A stretch of 12,757 nt of DNA from Candidatus Thiodiazotropha sp. (ex Gloverina cf. vestifex) (GCA_025656435.1 JAHXHT010000045.1:1-12757); one strand, 5' to 3'. Positions 1 through 7,855 are shown, counted from the stretch's first letter. Notes: generated from the sequence alone by a model not told the origin. Program-made: numbers and translations.

Positions 1-56
1 TCGTTCCCTAACAGTCACAATTACGGCCATACAACCGCGCCTACGCCTATCGGGGA

Positions 57-93
57 CTAATCGCCTCGGCTTTCAGCCTTCCATGGCGATTAG
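57..93. repeat. Nested inverted repeat at the break in the Rieske gene
   Basis: A perfect 9-bp inverted repeat, CTAATCGCC (57-65) and GGCGATTAG (85-93), encloses a 19-nt loop that holds its own small hairpin, GGCT-ttc-AGCC (68-78). The stop codon of the truncated Rieske frame (90-92) falls inside the right arm. Bases 1-56 beyond it contain no recognisable coding sequence. Nested subterminal hairpins of this kind occur at the ends of IS200/IS605-like and REP-type elements, but no transposase or second end is visible, so the link to a mobile element is inference. Confidence 0.55.
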
Positions 94-593
94 CGATCGT
101 GTATACGCTCAAAATGCTGGAGGTCAAATGTATTCAGGCAAGGTGTGTGAAATTCAGTATCCAGTTCGATTTTGTAGACATGACTACAGATCAGGTCTCC
201 CTCCAGGTGAGGAAGTATTGGCAGTTCATACTCAGGACTTTCACCCCAGAAGACAAAAATAACACCGAAGCTCTCGTGACAGGGCAGACTCTCAGTCTCT
301 ATGTGTGGCAGCGATTTCTTAAGTGATGGGATATGATCGCATGTGCCCATTCGACTAAAACGCCAGCCATGTAATGGACACTCGATGCCATTCTCACACA
401 CTCCTCCTTGGACTAAATCCGCGCCCATATGGGGACAGTGTCTACGCAGAAACCCTACTTCTCCAGAAATACCGCGGAACAATACCCAATCAGCACCAAA
501 TGCCCTGACTGCCTGGTGTTGCCCCCTTTTAAGGTCACTGGATGCAGCAACGGGATACCAAGTTTTTGGATAACCTTCTGTCTTTAAAGTCAT
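90..593 (-). CDS. Rieske [2Fe-2S] oxygenase, C-terminally truncated
   Basis: The N-terminal part of a Rieske non-haem iron oxygenase alpha-subunit-like protein, 167 residues against the usual 330-450 for the family. The Rieske cluster ligands are complete: C53-x-H55 and C72-x2-H75. The start of the catalytic domain follows, with the segment D157-x2-H160-x4-H165 that in these enzymes supplies the bridging aspartate and two histidine ligands of the mononuclear iron. The frame stops two residues later, so the third iron ligand and nearly all of the catalytic domain are missing. I chose the ATG at 591-593, which overlaps the stop of the RND permease gene as TGATG; a TTG one codon upstream is less likely. 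Overlap implies translational coupling to the efflux genes. It is probably a pseudogene remnant, or a protein that now only carries electrons. Confidence 0.8.
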   Translation of the reverse strand: MTLKTEGYPKTWYPVAASSDLKRGQHQAVRAFGADWVLFRGISGEVGFLRRHCPHMGADLVQGGVCENGIECPLHGWRFSRMGTCDHIPSLKKSLPHIETESLPCHESFGVIFVFWGESPEYELPILPHLEGDLICSHVYKIELDTEFHTPCLNTFDLQHFERIHDR

Positions 594-3500
594 CAAGAAT
601 GTCCAATCCGTTCCATCTTACCTCGCTCCTGCAATTGTTGGATCATATCCCACAACACCGGAATAATGAACAGTGTCAGCGCCGTTGCGGCGGCGAGTCC
701 GGTAACAAAGGTCGATGCCATTGTGCCCCAGATCAGCGAGTAGCTTGGAAAGCCGATGGCCATTGGCAGCAGGCCCAGGGTGGTGGTCAGTGTGGTCAGC
801 AGAATCGGCCGGAGCCGGATATGCACGCCTTCGACGATGGCCTCCCGGCGCGTCATACCGCTACGGTAACGCTTGTTGATAAAGTCGATCAGCACTAGTG
901 CATCGTTCACCACGACACCTGCCACACCGATAACCGCTACGAAGCTGTTGATGGTGAATAGCGTCTGTGTCACCAGTTTACCGAAGACCACCCCGATCAA
1001 TGCGAAGACTATGGCGGATAGAATAATCAGCGGTTGCAAGTAAGATTGGAACTGAGTCGCCAGAATCACGTACATCACCAATACCGCGATGATGAAGGCA
1101 TAGCCGAGAGATTCAAAAGATCGTTGAGTGTCCTCGTGTTCTCCGCCGAAAGTGACGGTGGCACCAGGAAAGCCCTCTCGGACCTGCTCATAGTGGCCGC
1201 GCACTGCATTGACTATCGCCGGGGTGGAGGTAGGGGCGCCCTCCCGGATATCCGCTTTCAGACTGATGGCCCGTTGTCCCTGATAACGTTTGATCTCCCC
1301 TGCCTCGTTGTAGACGCGCACATCGACCAGATCCGACAGGTAGACCGGCCTGCCAGCATCCTCCACCATCGGTACAGAGAGTGCCTGCTCAGGCGATTCC
1401 AGGCTTCCAGGATCGACATAGAGTTTGAGGTCGATTTCCTCATCCACATGTCGGTACTTCCCAATATAGCGGCCATCCAGCACACTGGCTGCCAATATGG
1501 CCACCCGGCTGTTATCGAGGCCATACTCCGCCACCCGCTGCTGATTGACTTCAAGACGGAAGACCCGCTTCGGTTCACCCCGGTCATCCTTCAGATCGAG
1601 AAGATGTGCGCCGATGTCGGGGGACTCCCGCATAAAGGCCAGCAGTTCTTTCGCCAACGCAGATACTGAAGCCACATTGGCCCCGACTACCCGCACATTG
1701 ATGTCTTTACCACTGGGTGGGCCGTCACTCTGTGGATGGATAGAGATTCGGTATCCATCCTTTTCGTACAGGGGAGCAAGTTTTTCCCGCATACGTTCCA
1801 GATGGTCCAGTGGATCATCAAATGTCTGATCATCCGCCGGCGGCATGGTCACCATCACCGAGCCATGATTATTGCCGTAGATCGGTTCGTAGTCTTCATT
1901 GAAATAGAGACCGGCAAAACCTGACGTTGCGCTGGCCATACCTGGGCCATCTTCCATGATCGTCTCCGAGATCTGCTTGACCCGCTCGTTCACCTCCTCG
2001 ATGGGAACACTGCTCGGTCCTATCAGATCCACATAGTAGAGTTTGTAGTCATCAGGAAAGAACTGAATACGAATCAGCGGCACCTTACCGGAAGCCGAGA
2101 GGGAGAGAATCACTACCGAGGCGATGAACACCGCCAACACAATGGAAACTGACAGCAGCCGATACCGCAAGGTTAGGTTCAGCAGCCAATCGGTAAAGCG
2201 GCGCGCCAGACGCATCAGCGCGTTGTCACGTTCCATCAGATCCGTCGAGGCCTGCTGCCTGGGCCCGAAATCGTAGTAGTGAATTGGCAGGATGAGCAGA
2301 CACTCCACCAGTGAGGCGACAATGGCGAAGGTCACCGCTTTAGGCACCAGCGCAAAAAACTGGCCGGTGGAGCCGGTCATGATCAACATCGGCAGAAAGG
2401 CGGCGACAGTGGTCATGGTGGCGGCAATTACCGGTATAGCCACCTCTGCTGTACCTTCGATGATCGCCTCACGTAACGGTTTACCTTCTTGCACGTGGCG
2501 ATAGATATTTTCGGTGACGACGATAGCGTCATCCACCACAATGCCAGTCACCAGCACAAAGGAGAAAAGGGTAATCTCGTTCAGGCTGTTACCGGTGAGG
2601 TACATGATCAGCATGGTGATCATGAATGAAAACGGGATACCAACGGTTACCAAGCCCGCGTTGCGCACTCCCATGAAATACCAGATGATCAGGCTCACCA
2701 GTGTGATACCCACCAGCATGTTCATGCCAAGCGTGTTCAATCCATCCTTGATGTAGACGGTGGAGTCCTGAGTCAGCACCACATCCACACCCTGCTCTGT
2801 GAGGGAGGGTCTGAAACTATCGACCACTGCCACGACCCGGTCACGGATATCCATGGCGTTGCCTTCATCCGACTTGATCACCTTCAGACCGATCGAAGGC
2901 TTGCCGTTGACCGAGGCGATGGCTACAGGATCGCGATAATCTAGACCGATACGACTGGCAATATCCTCCACCCGCAACAGGCTGCCATCGGAATCCCGAC
3001 GCACGACAGTGGACTGGACCTGCTCCAGGCTGCGGAAGCGCTCATCCAGTTTGACCAGGAACTCTCCGCTCTTGTTGGTGTATTTTCCTGCCGGGATAGT
3101 CAGGTTGGCACTGCCCAACGCCTCTGCCACCTGATCGAAACTGACACCTAGCAGCCGCAGCTTCTCTGGATCGAGGAAGACATGGAACTCCTGGGTCAGC
3201 TCTCCCGAAAACTCCACCTGCTGCACACCGGGAATCTTCAACAGCAGGATCTTGACCTCATCCGACATCAATGCCAGAGCACGATTGCTGTGTTCACCGA
3301 TCAGATTGACGGAGATAACCGGCAGCCAGTCCTGCACTTTGGCATTCAGCAGTCTCGGCGGATCGACCCCCTGCGGGAGCTCATTGATGATATTCAGTAC
3401 TTCGAACCGCACCTCGTTGAAGAGGCTGTCGTAGTCGCTATCATCGACGAACTTGAGGCGGATGTGGGAGCGCCCACTGAAAGAGGTGACGTTGATCCAC

Positions 3501-3736
3501 TCCACATCATCCACCCGCTCCACGGCCTCTTCGATCTTACGCGTGACCAGACTCTCGACCTCCACGGGGGAGGCACCCGGATAGACTGTGGAGATGATGA
3601 CCTCACCGAAACCGAAATTGGGGTAGCGTTCCGCCGGCAGGGCAAACAGCGTGATAAAGCCCACCACCATCAGCACCACAAACATCAGGTTGTAGAAGAC
3701 CCGTTGTTTGAGGGAAAAGGCAACCACTGATTGCAT
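593..3736 (-). CDS. Efflux RND transporter permease subunit (HAE1/AcrB-like)
   Basis: A full-length inner-membrane RND pump of 1047 residues, the usual size for AcrB-type permeases, which expel compounds using the proton gradient. Transmembrane helix 1 lies near residues 12-33. Two large periplasmic loops and two helix bundles (about 335-480 and 860-1030) follow. The helix 4 motif GIVVDDAIVVTENIY carries the proton-relay pair D402 and D403, matching AcrB D407/D408. In the helix 10 segment (GVVVNDALVLIDF) an Asn stands where AcrB has Lys940, as in several RND branches other than AcrB, so the close AcrB name should not be used. It starts 5 bp after the adaptor stop codon and its TGA overlaps the Rieske ATG, so three genes form one unit. 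The substrate cannot be told from sequence. No TolC-like outer membrane gene is present in the window. Confidence 0.95.
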   Translation of the reverse strand: MQSVVAFSLKQRVFYNLMFVVLMVVGFITLFALPAERYPNFGFGEVIISTVYPGASPVEVESLVTRKIEEAVERVDDVEWINVTSFSGRSHIRLKFVDDSDYDSLFNEVRFEVLNIINELPQGVDPPRLLNAKVQDWLPVISVNLIGEHSNRALALMSDEVKILLLKIPGVQQVEFSGELTQEFHVFLDPEKLRLLGVSFDQVAEALGSANLTIPAGKYTNKSGEFLVKLDERFRSLEQVQSTVVRRDSDGSLLRVEDIASRIGLDYRDPVAIASVNGKPSIGLKVIKSDEGNAMDIRDRVVAVVDSFRPSLTEQGVDVVLTQDSTVYIKDGLNTLGMNMLVGITLVSLIIWYFMGVRNAGLVTVGIPFSFMITMLIMYLTGNSLNEITLFSFVLVTGIVVDDAIVVTENIYRHVQEGKPLREAIIEGTAEVAIPVIAATMTTVAAFLPMLIMTGSTGQFFALVPKAVTFAIVASLVECLLILPIHYYDFGPRQQASTDLMERDNALMRLARRFTDWLLNLTLRYRLLSVSIVLAVFIASVVILSLSASGKVPLIRIQFFPDDYKLYYVDLIGPSSVPIEEVNERVKQISETIMEDGPGMASATSGFAGLYFNEDYEPIYGNNHGSVMVTMPPADDQTFDDPLDHLERMREKLAPLYEKDGYRISIHPQSDGPPSGKDINVRVVGANVASVSALAKELLAFMRESPDIGAHLLDLKDDRGEPKRVFRLEVNQQRVAEYGLDNSRVAILAASVLDGRYIGKYRHVDEEIDLKLYVDPGSLESPEQALSVPMVEDAGRPVYLSDLVDVRVYNEAGEIKRYQGQRAISLKADIREGAPTSTPAIVNAVRGHYEQVREGFPGATVTFGGEHEDTQRSFESLGYAFIIAVLVMYVILATQFQSYLQPLIILSAIVFALIGVVFGKLVTQTLFTINSFVAVIGVAGVVVNDALVLIDFINKRYRSGMTRREAIVEGVHIRLRPILLTTLTTTLGLLPMAIGFPSYSLIWGTMASTFVTGLAAATALTLFIIPVLWDMIQQLQERGKMERIGHS

Positions 3737-3741
3737 GGCTG

Positions 3742-4737
3742 TTACTCGTTGTTCAAGAGAAACTGATCACCGGGTTTTACCGCCGGTGAGACCACACTGA
3801 CCCAGTCACCATCCGGCCCATTGGTACGCCCAAGATAGACCACCCTGACGGCCTCACCATCCGGTCGTTTCAGCCAGTATTGTTCGTATCTCTGATCCAG
3901 AGCTGCCTCAGGGACCAAAACCGCGCCGGTGCGCAGCGGAATATCGAGACCCAGTTCGACACGCAAACCGCCTCTTGGGGATTCGATACCCTGAGCGATC
4001 TCCAACTCCACCTGAATTTTTCGCGAGGCGTCATCGAATGCAGGAGAGATGCGTAACAACCTTGCCGTCACATCAAGCTGCTGCTCAGGCAATCTGACAT
4101 TCAGCACACCCTCCGTATCGTGCAGCGCCTGGTACTCTGCCATGCTGAGCGCAAAAGGCACAAGCAGACTGCGATAGTCACCCACCTCGACTATCGGCTC
4201 TCCCGTATTGACCCACTGCCCCGGTTCCACATGACGTCGTATGACCTGCCAACCGGCAGGCGTCTGAATGCAGTGGCGGCTTTTTCTTTCTTTCAGTGTG
4301 TTCGCTGCGATCTGCAAAGATTGGATTTGTATCTGTGTCTTATCCAGGTTCCGCTGGGCGGTATCGAGTTGGCTTTCCGATGAGCTGTTCTTTTTCAACA
4401 GCTGCCGGATACGTGCCACCTCTTTTCGGAAGTAGGTCCGGTCAACTATCAACGCATCCTGCTCCGCCCTGTTGGCCTGCAGCTCCAGGTCGATAAATGT
4501 CTGGTCAAGACAGGCGAAGGCTTCGCCCTCTCTCACCACATCACCCACATCAGCATTGACCCGGGACACGCGCCCCGCCGCCTCTGCCGAGAGCACCAGC
4601 CGGGTACGTGCCCGGGCAAAGCCGGACTGGACTTCCCGCTGCATCGCCGGTTTGGCAGTAATCAGATTATCCGCTGCAGACGCAGCCAGTGGCGAGAGCC
4701 AGAAAAGAAGCAGGACAAAAAGGATGCTCAACTTCAT
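3742..4737 (-). CDS. RND efflux periplasmic adaptor (membrane fusion protein)
   Basis: The HlyD/AcrA-like adaptor that bridges the RND permease to an outer-membrane channel. From the start I prefer it is 331 residues. It opens with MKLSILFVLLLFWLSPLAASA, a clear signal peptide with likely cleavage after ASA and no lipobox cysteine, so a periplasmic protein held by its partners. Order of domains: first half of the biotinyl/lipoyl-like domain (VSRVNADVGDVVREGE), a coiled-coil hairpin of roughly 65 residues rich in Gln, Lys and Glu, the second lipoyl half (HVEPGQWVNTGEPIVEVGD), then beta-barrel and membrane-proximal regions. The frame is open to an ATG 8 codons upstream (4761), but only the ATG at 4735-4737 has an SD-like AGGGA at a suitable distance and begins directly with the signal peptide. 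The gene is followed after 5 bp by its permease. Confidence 0.9.
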   Translation of the reverse strand: MKLSILFVLLLFWLSPLAASAADNLITAKPAMQREVQSGFARARTRLVLSAEAAGRVSRVNADVGDVVREGEAFACLDQTFIDLELQANRAEQDALIVDRTYFRKEVARIRQLLKKNSSSESQLDTAQRNLDKTQIQIQSLQIAANTLKERKSRHCIQTPAGWQVIRRHVEPGQWVNTGEPIVEVGDYRSLLVPFALSMAEYQALHDTEGVLNVRLPEQQLDVTARLLRISPAFDDASRKIQVELEIAQGIESPRGGLRVELGLDIPLRTGAVLVPEAALDQRYEQYWLKRPDGEAVRVVYLGRTNGPDGDWVSVVSPAVKPGDQFLLNNE

Positions 4738-4784
4738 GGGTATGTGTTCCCTGGACCTCATGATAATGCGGGATATATGAGCAT

Positions 4785-4813
4785 AACCTATACCCCATAC
4801 AATTGAGTATCAA
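4785..4813 (-). promoter_or_regulatory. Weak promoter candidate for the efflux cluster
   Basis: In the gap between the dUTPase-fusion gene and the adaptor gene, the minus strand carries TTGATA (4808-4813) as a -35 candidate. There are two poor -10 choices: TAGGTT at 17-bp spacing, or TATAGG at 15-bp spacing. Neither is convincing alone. The adaptor could equally be read from transcripts that start upstream of the dUTPase-fusion gene. Confidence 0.2.
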
Positions 4814-4818
4814 CGATG

Positions 4819-5931
4819 TCACATGGCGTTCGAGGGATATACGGCCGCCAACCGCTGGTAGACATCGTCACTGAAGCTAGGACTGTCGTCATCCAGTGAG
4901 GCAAGAATATCGGCCAGATGCTCGTTGTCCTCCCTGCCCTGCCAGATCTTGATATAGCTGCCGTCCTTGTAGCCGTGATCCTGGCGAAAGAAGTTGAGCA
5001 CGTTCTTTCCGATATAGGTTTTATAAAGCTCGTCGAAATCCAAATCTGCCGCATTCATGACCTGGGTGAATTTTTTAATATCGGCAGACTGTGTCTGAAT
5101 GGTCGACATCGCCAGTTGCTCGATCGACTCCCTGAAATCCACCGCCTCGGCAGTTTGACTCAGCCCCTCCAGGGCCAGTGCCGCAGCGGATTCCATTGAA
5201 TCACTGTGCAGGATCAGGTCACTCAGGGCAAAGTGCCAGATATCGATGATCTCCAGGTGAACCTGTTGCATATCGGGTTTTTGATGTTTCCACCATTTCC
5301 ATCCGTAATGATCGAGCATCTCCGCACACTCGGTCCAGATGGCCCGGTACCAGGCGTAACCAGCCTCCCGCCAGTCGTCATTGACCTTGCGGTTCATGGC
5401 ATCCTGCAGTTCGAGCATGGTGAGAATTTTCTGTTTCATGTTGGACATCTTTTCGTTGAACCACTCATCAAGCAGGGTCACGACGGTTTCCACATACTTT
5501 GGGCAGCGTGTTTTGAACAGGCCTGATGCACGCGCCTCAAGGTATTGAGCTTCATTGCTGAGATCTTTTTCCAGCAGCTCACGGCACTGGTTGCTACCAT
5601 GACGCTGAATGAATCCCTCCTGCAACCAGCGGGTTGCGGCATAGGCTGCCTCTTTTGCTGCCCGATCGTTGCGGGACTGCGGCCCCAGTTCCAGCCCCAA
5701 CACCAGCGCAGCGCCGGTCAGGGTACCACAAACACCTCCCATACGACCGACGCCACCACCCAGACCCGTGGCGATACGCATGGCGAGCCCCTCGTCTAGA
5801 CTATAACGATCGGCATAGACGGTGAGCACCGACTGAGAACAGTTACAACCGTTGCAGAAGCGATCGACAGCTTCCACAGCAGTTGCCGGCGCTTGCGGGT
5901 TGTCTGTTTTGTATTGTTTTTCTTCAGGCAT
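4819..5931 (-). CDS. C_GCAxxG_C_C redox domain fused to dimeric dUTPase
   Basis: A 370-residue two-domain protein. Residues 1 to about 155 match the C_GCAxxG_C_C family of putative redox-active proteins: C26-x2-C29-x-C31-SQSVL, then GLGGGVGRMGGVCG with C68, and later C116 (QCRELL) and C143 (RCPKY). Residues 163-370 are a complete dimeric all-alpha dUTPase, an enzyme that hydrolyses dUTP to dUMP and pyrophosphate. The metal-binding acids E201-x2-E204 and E227-x2-D230 are present, as is the late motif running from GKNVLNFFRQDHGYKDG into IKIW and ending in EDN. The frame is continuous, with no stop or frame change between the parts. An in-frame TGA lies four codons upstream of the ATG, fixing the start region; no good Shine-Dalgarno is seen. 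Cytoplasmic: no signal peptide or membrane helix. Methionines at 162 and 165 could allow separate synthesis of the dUTPase part. The role of the N-terminal half is unknown. Confidence 0.88.
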   Translation of the reverse strand: MPEEKQYKTDNPQAPATAVEAVDRFCNGCNCSQSVLTVYADRYSLDEGLAMRIATGLGGGVGRMGGVCGTLTGAALVLGLELGPQSRNDRAAKEAAYAATRWLQEGFIQRHGSNQCRELLEKDLSNEAQYLEARASGLFKTRCPKYVETVVTLLDEWFNEKMSNMKQKILTMLELQDAMNRKVNDDWREAGYAWYRAIWTECAEMLDHYGWKWWKHQKPDMQQVHLEIIDIWHFALSDLILHSDSMESAAALALEGLSQTAEAVDFRESIEQLAMSTIQTQSADIKKFTQVMNAADLDFDELYKTYIGKNVLNFFRQDHGYKDGSYIKIWQGREDNEHLADILASLDDDSPSFSDDVYQRLAAVYPSNAM

Positions 5932-6002
5932 GACAGAGTGTCAACGCTGACCGATTCAGAGGGAATAGTCAAGCAGAGCCCCATTTTACTGATCGCGGGG
6001 AT

Positions 6003-6025
6003 GCGGTACGGCAGAGCCGCACCGC
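6003..6025 (-). terminator. Strong hairpin after the lipase-like gene
   Basis: Arms 6003-6012 and 6016-6025 form a 10-bp GC-rich stem (one G-U pair in the transcript) with a 3-nt loop, beginning 11 nt past the stop of the lipase-like gene. No run of U follows on the minus strand, so it is not a textbook intrinsic terminator. It may act as an mRNA 3'-end stabiliser or a factor-assisted terminator that separates the soe transcript from the dUTPase-fusion gene. Confidence 0.4.
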
Positions 6026-6035
6026 TAAATTTGTA

Positions 6036-6830
6036 CTATTCAGCTAGCAATTCCGCTAGCAACCTGCCATCGGATGGTTGTAGCGCATGACTGACAGGGG
6101 TAGTCACCACACGTGATTTTCCCTTGAGTGACTGCACCCGGTTCAGGTCCTGGCTGAATGCAGGCACCAACTCATCACCGGCGCCGATGGGGCCGGGTCG
6201 GACCACAGAGATGTATTCGATCTCGGGATGTGGCTGACGATTGAGCCAGAAGAGCAGATTCCCAGGCTGCTCCGGAGTAAGGTCGAGGAGTACCTCCCAG
6301 GAGTCACGTACAACCCCATAAAGATCCCCGGCAAAGAACTCCTTGACCACACTGATCGGAAAAGGATCATCAGTCTCTTCCAAGGCCTCTATCGCCCGCA
6401 GAGTACCCAGATGGGGAGAGGCAATCGTAATCAGCGCCTTGGGATTTTTTACCCCACCCTGCACCAGCACCATACGGCTGACAACACCACCGGCGGAATG
6501 CCCCACAAGGATCACCGGCTCTCCAGAGTGACGACGTTCAACCAGGGAGATCATACGCCGCAGCTGTTCAGCCTGGAAGCCGATTGGCGCCATGGAGAGT
6601 AGATCTACCGTATAGAACTTGTTTGCAGCTTTTTCATCCGATGCGGGTATCAACCCCCGAGGCGTCATCAGGCCGGCGCGTTGCCAACCCTGCTGTTCAA
6701 GCGCCCAGCTCACTCCACTGGTTTCCCAGGAACCCGCACTACCGAGATAACCATGTACCAACAGCACCACATCGGCCCTCGAGATCATGCTGACAGAGAA
6801 CAGTAACAACAGTGCGAAAAAACGTTTCAT
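6036..6830 (-). CDS. Secreted alpha/beta-hydrolase, lipase-like
   Basis: A 264-residue esterase/lipase-type hydrolase. The N-terminus MKRFFALLLLFSVSMISRA is a signal peptide with likely cleavage before Asp20, so the enzyme should act outside the inner membrane. HGYLG (26-30) supplies the oxyanion-hole motif. The nucleophile elbow is GHSAGG with Ser112. Asp219 (GAGDELV) and His248 (VSHAL) are the likely remaining triad members, in the expected order. The substrate is unknown; the fold fits triacylglycerol, phospholipid or other ester hydrolysis. The protein ends in LLAELLAE, coded by two near-identical 12-bp units (11 of 12 bases equal). A strong Shine-Dalgarno (GGGAGG) lies 8-9 nt before the ATG. 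The gene begins 25 bp after soeC, which suggests co-transcription with the sulfite-oxidising genes, though no functional link is known to me. Confidence 0.85.
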   Translation of the reverse strand: MKRFFALLLLFSVSMISRADVVLLVHGYLGSAGSWETSGVSWALEQQGWQRAGLMTPRGLIPASDEKAANKFYTVDLLSMAPIGFQAEQLRRMISLVERRHSGEPVILVGHSAGGVVSRMVLVQGGVKNPKALITIASPHLGTLRAIEALEETDDPFPISVVKEFFAGDLYGVVRDSWEVLLDLTPEQPGNLLFWLNRQPHPEIEYISVVRPGPIGAGDELVPAFSQDLNRVQSLKGKSRVVTTPVSHALQPSDGRLLAELLAE

Positions 6831-6855
6831 GGCTAAACCCTCCCGTTGATAATTT

Positions 6856-7833
6856 TCAGGCCATACTCTGGTAGTAGAGATTCTGTGGGTGCTTGGCTTC
6901 GGTGAAAAAGTGATAGCGCTCTATCAGCAACCCAAAATACTGAATCACAAAGGCCGCCATGGGAAGGCGGGTGGATTCCAGAATATAAGCCAGCACAATC
7001 AGAATCACCGGCAACACAAAAACCATGAGTAAAAATCCATAGCGCAGCATCAACAGGAATCCTTCAGATTTGCCGTGAAAGAACTCACGGGTATTAAAGG
7101 ACCCCCCCATAAATCCCTGCGCTTTCTGATGCAGGTCGGAATGGTGCACACCGATGGCCGACTTAAGGTCCACCTTGCAGCGAAAACGGGTATTCCGATA
7201 GAGCGAAAATCCCCGGGTAATCGCCCCAAGCAGGGTAGCCACCACCGCCCATGTCCCATAAAAGGACACCAGATTGTTACCGAGATAGGCAGAGAAGGCA
7301 GCCGCCAGCATGAAACCCGAGGCAACACCGAGAAAGAGGAAATTGGCTACCGTTAAAGGCGAATACCAAGCCTTGATAAAACGCAGACTGGCGTAAATCA
7401 TCGCGGTACAAAGAAATAGTAAAAAGGTGGCCAGTGTGGCCAGTGCACCGATGATTAGCGTGAGATCCACCGGCAGGGTTTCGGAGATTACAAACAGGGG
7501 ATCCGTCCAACCCAGATAATGAAGGAGACCATAGAGAAAGGTCAAAGCCATCGTCGCCGGCAGCACAATAACCTCTCGGGAAAGCCAGGAGGTACGCCAC
7601 TGGGTGGCGGCGCGCCAAGCCTTTTCAGGACGCCCAAGATGGAATACCGAAGCTACCAACCCACCGATAAGCAAAGCGATTGCAGCCAAGCTGCCCACCG
7701 CATAAAACTTATCCCTCTGTACCGGCAGCAGATTGGCCAGGGAGTAAAGCTGCCCCGTATAGAGAGCGAGGAACAAACCCTGACCGGCACCGATCAGGGT
7801 AGTCAGGAAGATTACCGAAAAAGCAGGATGCAT
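6856..7833 (-). CDS. soeC: SoeC, membrane anchor of sulfite-oxidising enzyme
   Basis: A DmsC/NrfD-type integral membrane subunit of 325 residues, the family's normal size. It anchors SoeAB on the cytoplasmic face and passes electrons to quinone. About eight hydrophobic helices are visible, near residues 5-30, 43-65, 86-106, 122-149, 160-184, 190-208, 262-285 and 289-305. Family signatures include HLGRPEKAWRA (65-75), FNTREFFHGKS (246-256) and LLIERYHFFTEAKHPQN (302-318). There are no haem-binding CxxCH motifs. The order soeA-soeB-soeC matches that known from Allochromatium vinosum. A GGAG Shine-Dalgarno lies 9 nt before the ATG, within a perfect hairpin described separately. Other members of the DmsC family serve DMSO or polysulfide reductases, so the name depends on SoeA and SoeB next door. 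Confidence 0.9.
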   Translation of the reverse strand: MHPAFSVIFLTTLIGAGQGLFLALYTGQLYSLANLLPVQRDKFYAVGSLAAIALLIGGLVASVFHLGRPEKAWRAATQWRTSWLSREVIVLPATMALTFLYGLLHYLGWTDPLFVISETLPVDLTLIIGALATLATFLLFLCTAMIYASLRFIKAWYSPLTVANFLFLGVASGFMLAAAFSAYLGNNLVSFYGTWAVVATLLGAITRGFSLYRNTRFRCKVDLKSAIGVHHSDLHQKAQGFMGGSFNTREFFHGKSEGFLLMLRYGFLLMVFVLPVILIVLAYILESTRLPMAAFVIQYFGLLIERYHFFTEAKHPQNLYYQSMA

Positions 7834-7835
7834 CT

Positions 7836-7854
7836 ATTTTTTCTCCGAAAAAAT
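7836..7854 (-). promoter_or_regulatory. Hairpin enclosing the soeC ribosome binding site
   Basis: A perfect 8-bp inverted repeat, ATTTTTTC (7836-7843) and GAAAAAAT (7847-7854), has a 3-nt loop. On the transcript the loop and stem edge hold GGAG, the soeC Shine-Dalgarno, three bases upstream of the start codon. The stem is almost all A-U, so it should be weak and could open easily. It may tune SoeC translation relative to SoeB. It is not a terminator, since it precedes the start codon so closely. Confidence 0.4.
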
Positions 7855-7855
7855 A

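Noticed and set aside
3182..3730. A 182-codon plus-strand frame opposite the start of the RND permease
   Set aside because: It is the complement of conserved permease sequence and shows a His/Asp-rich composition typical of antisense shadows.
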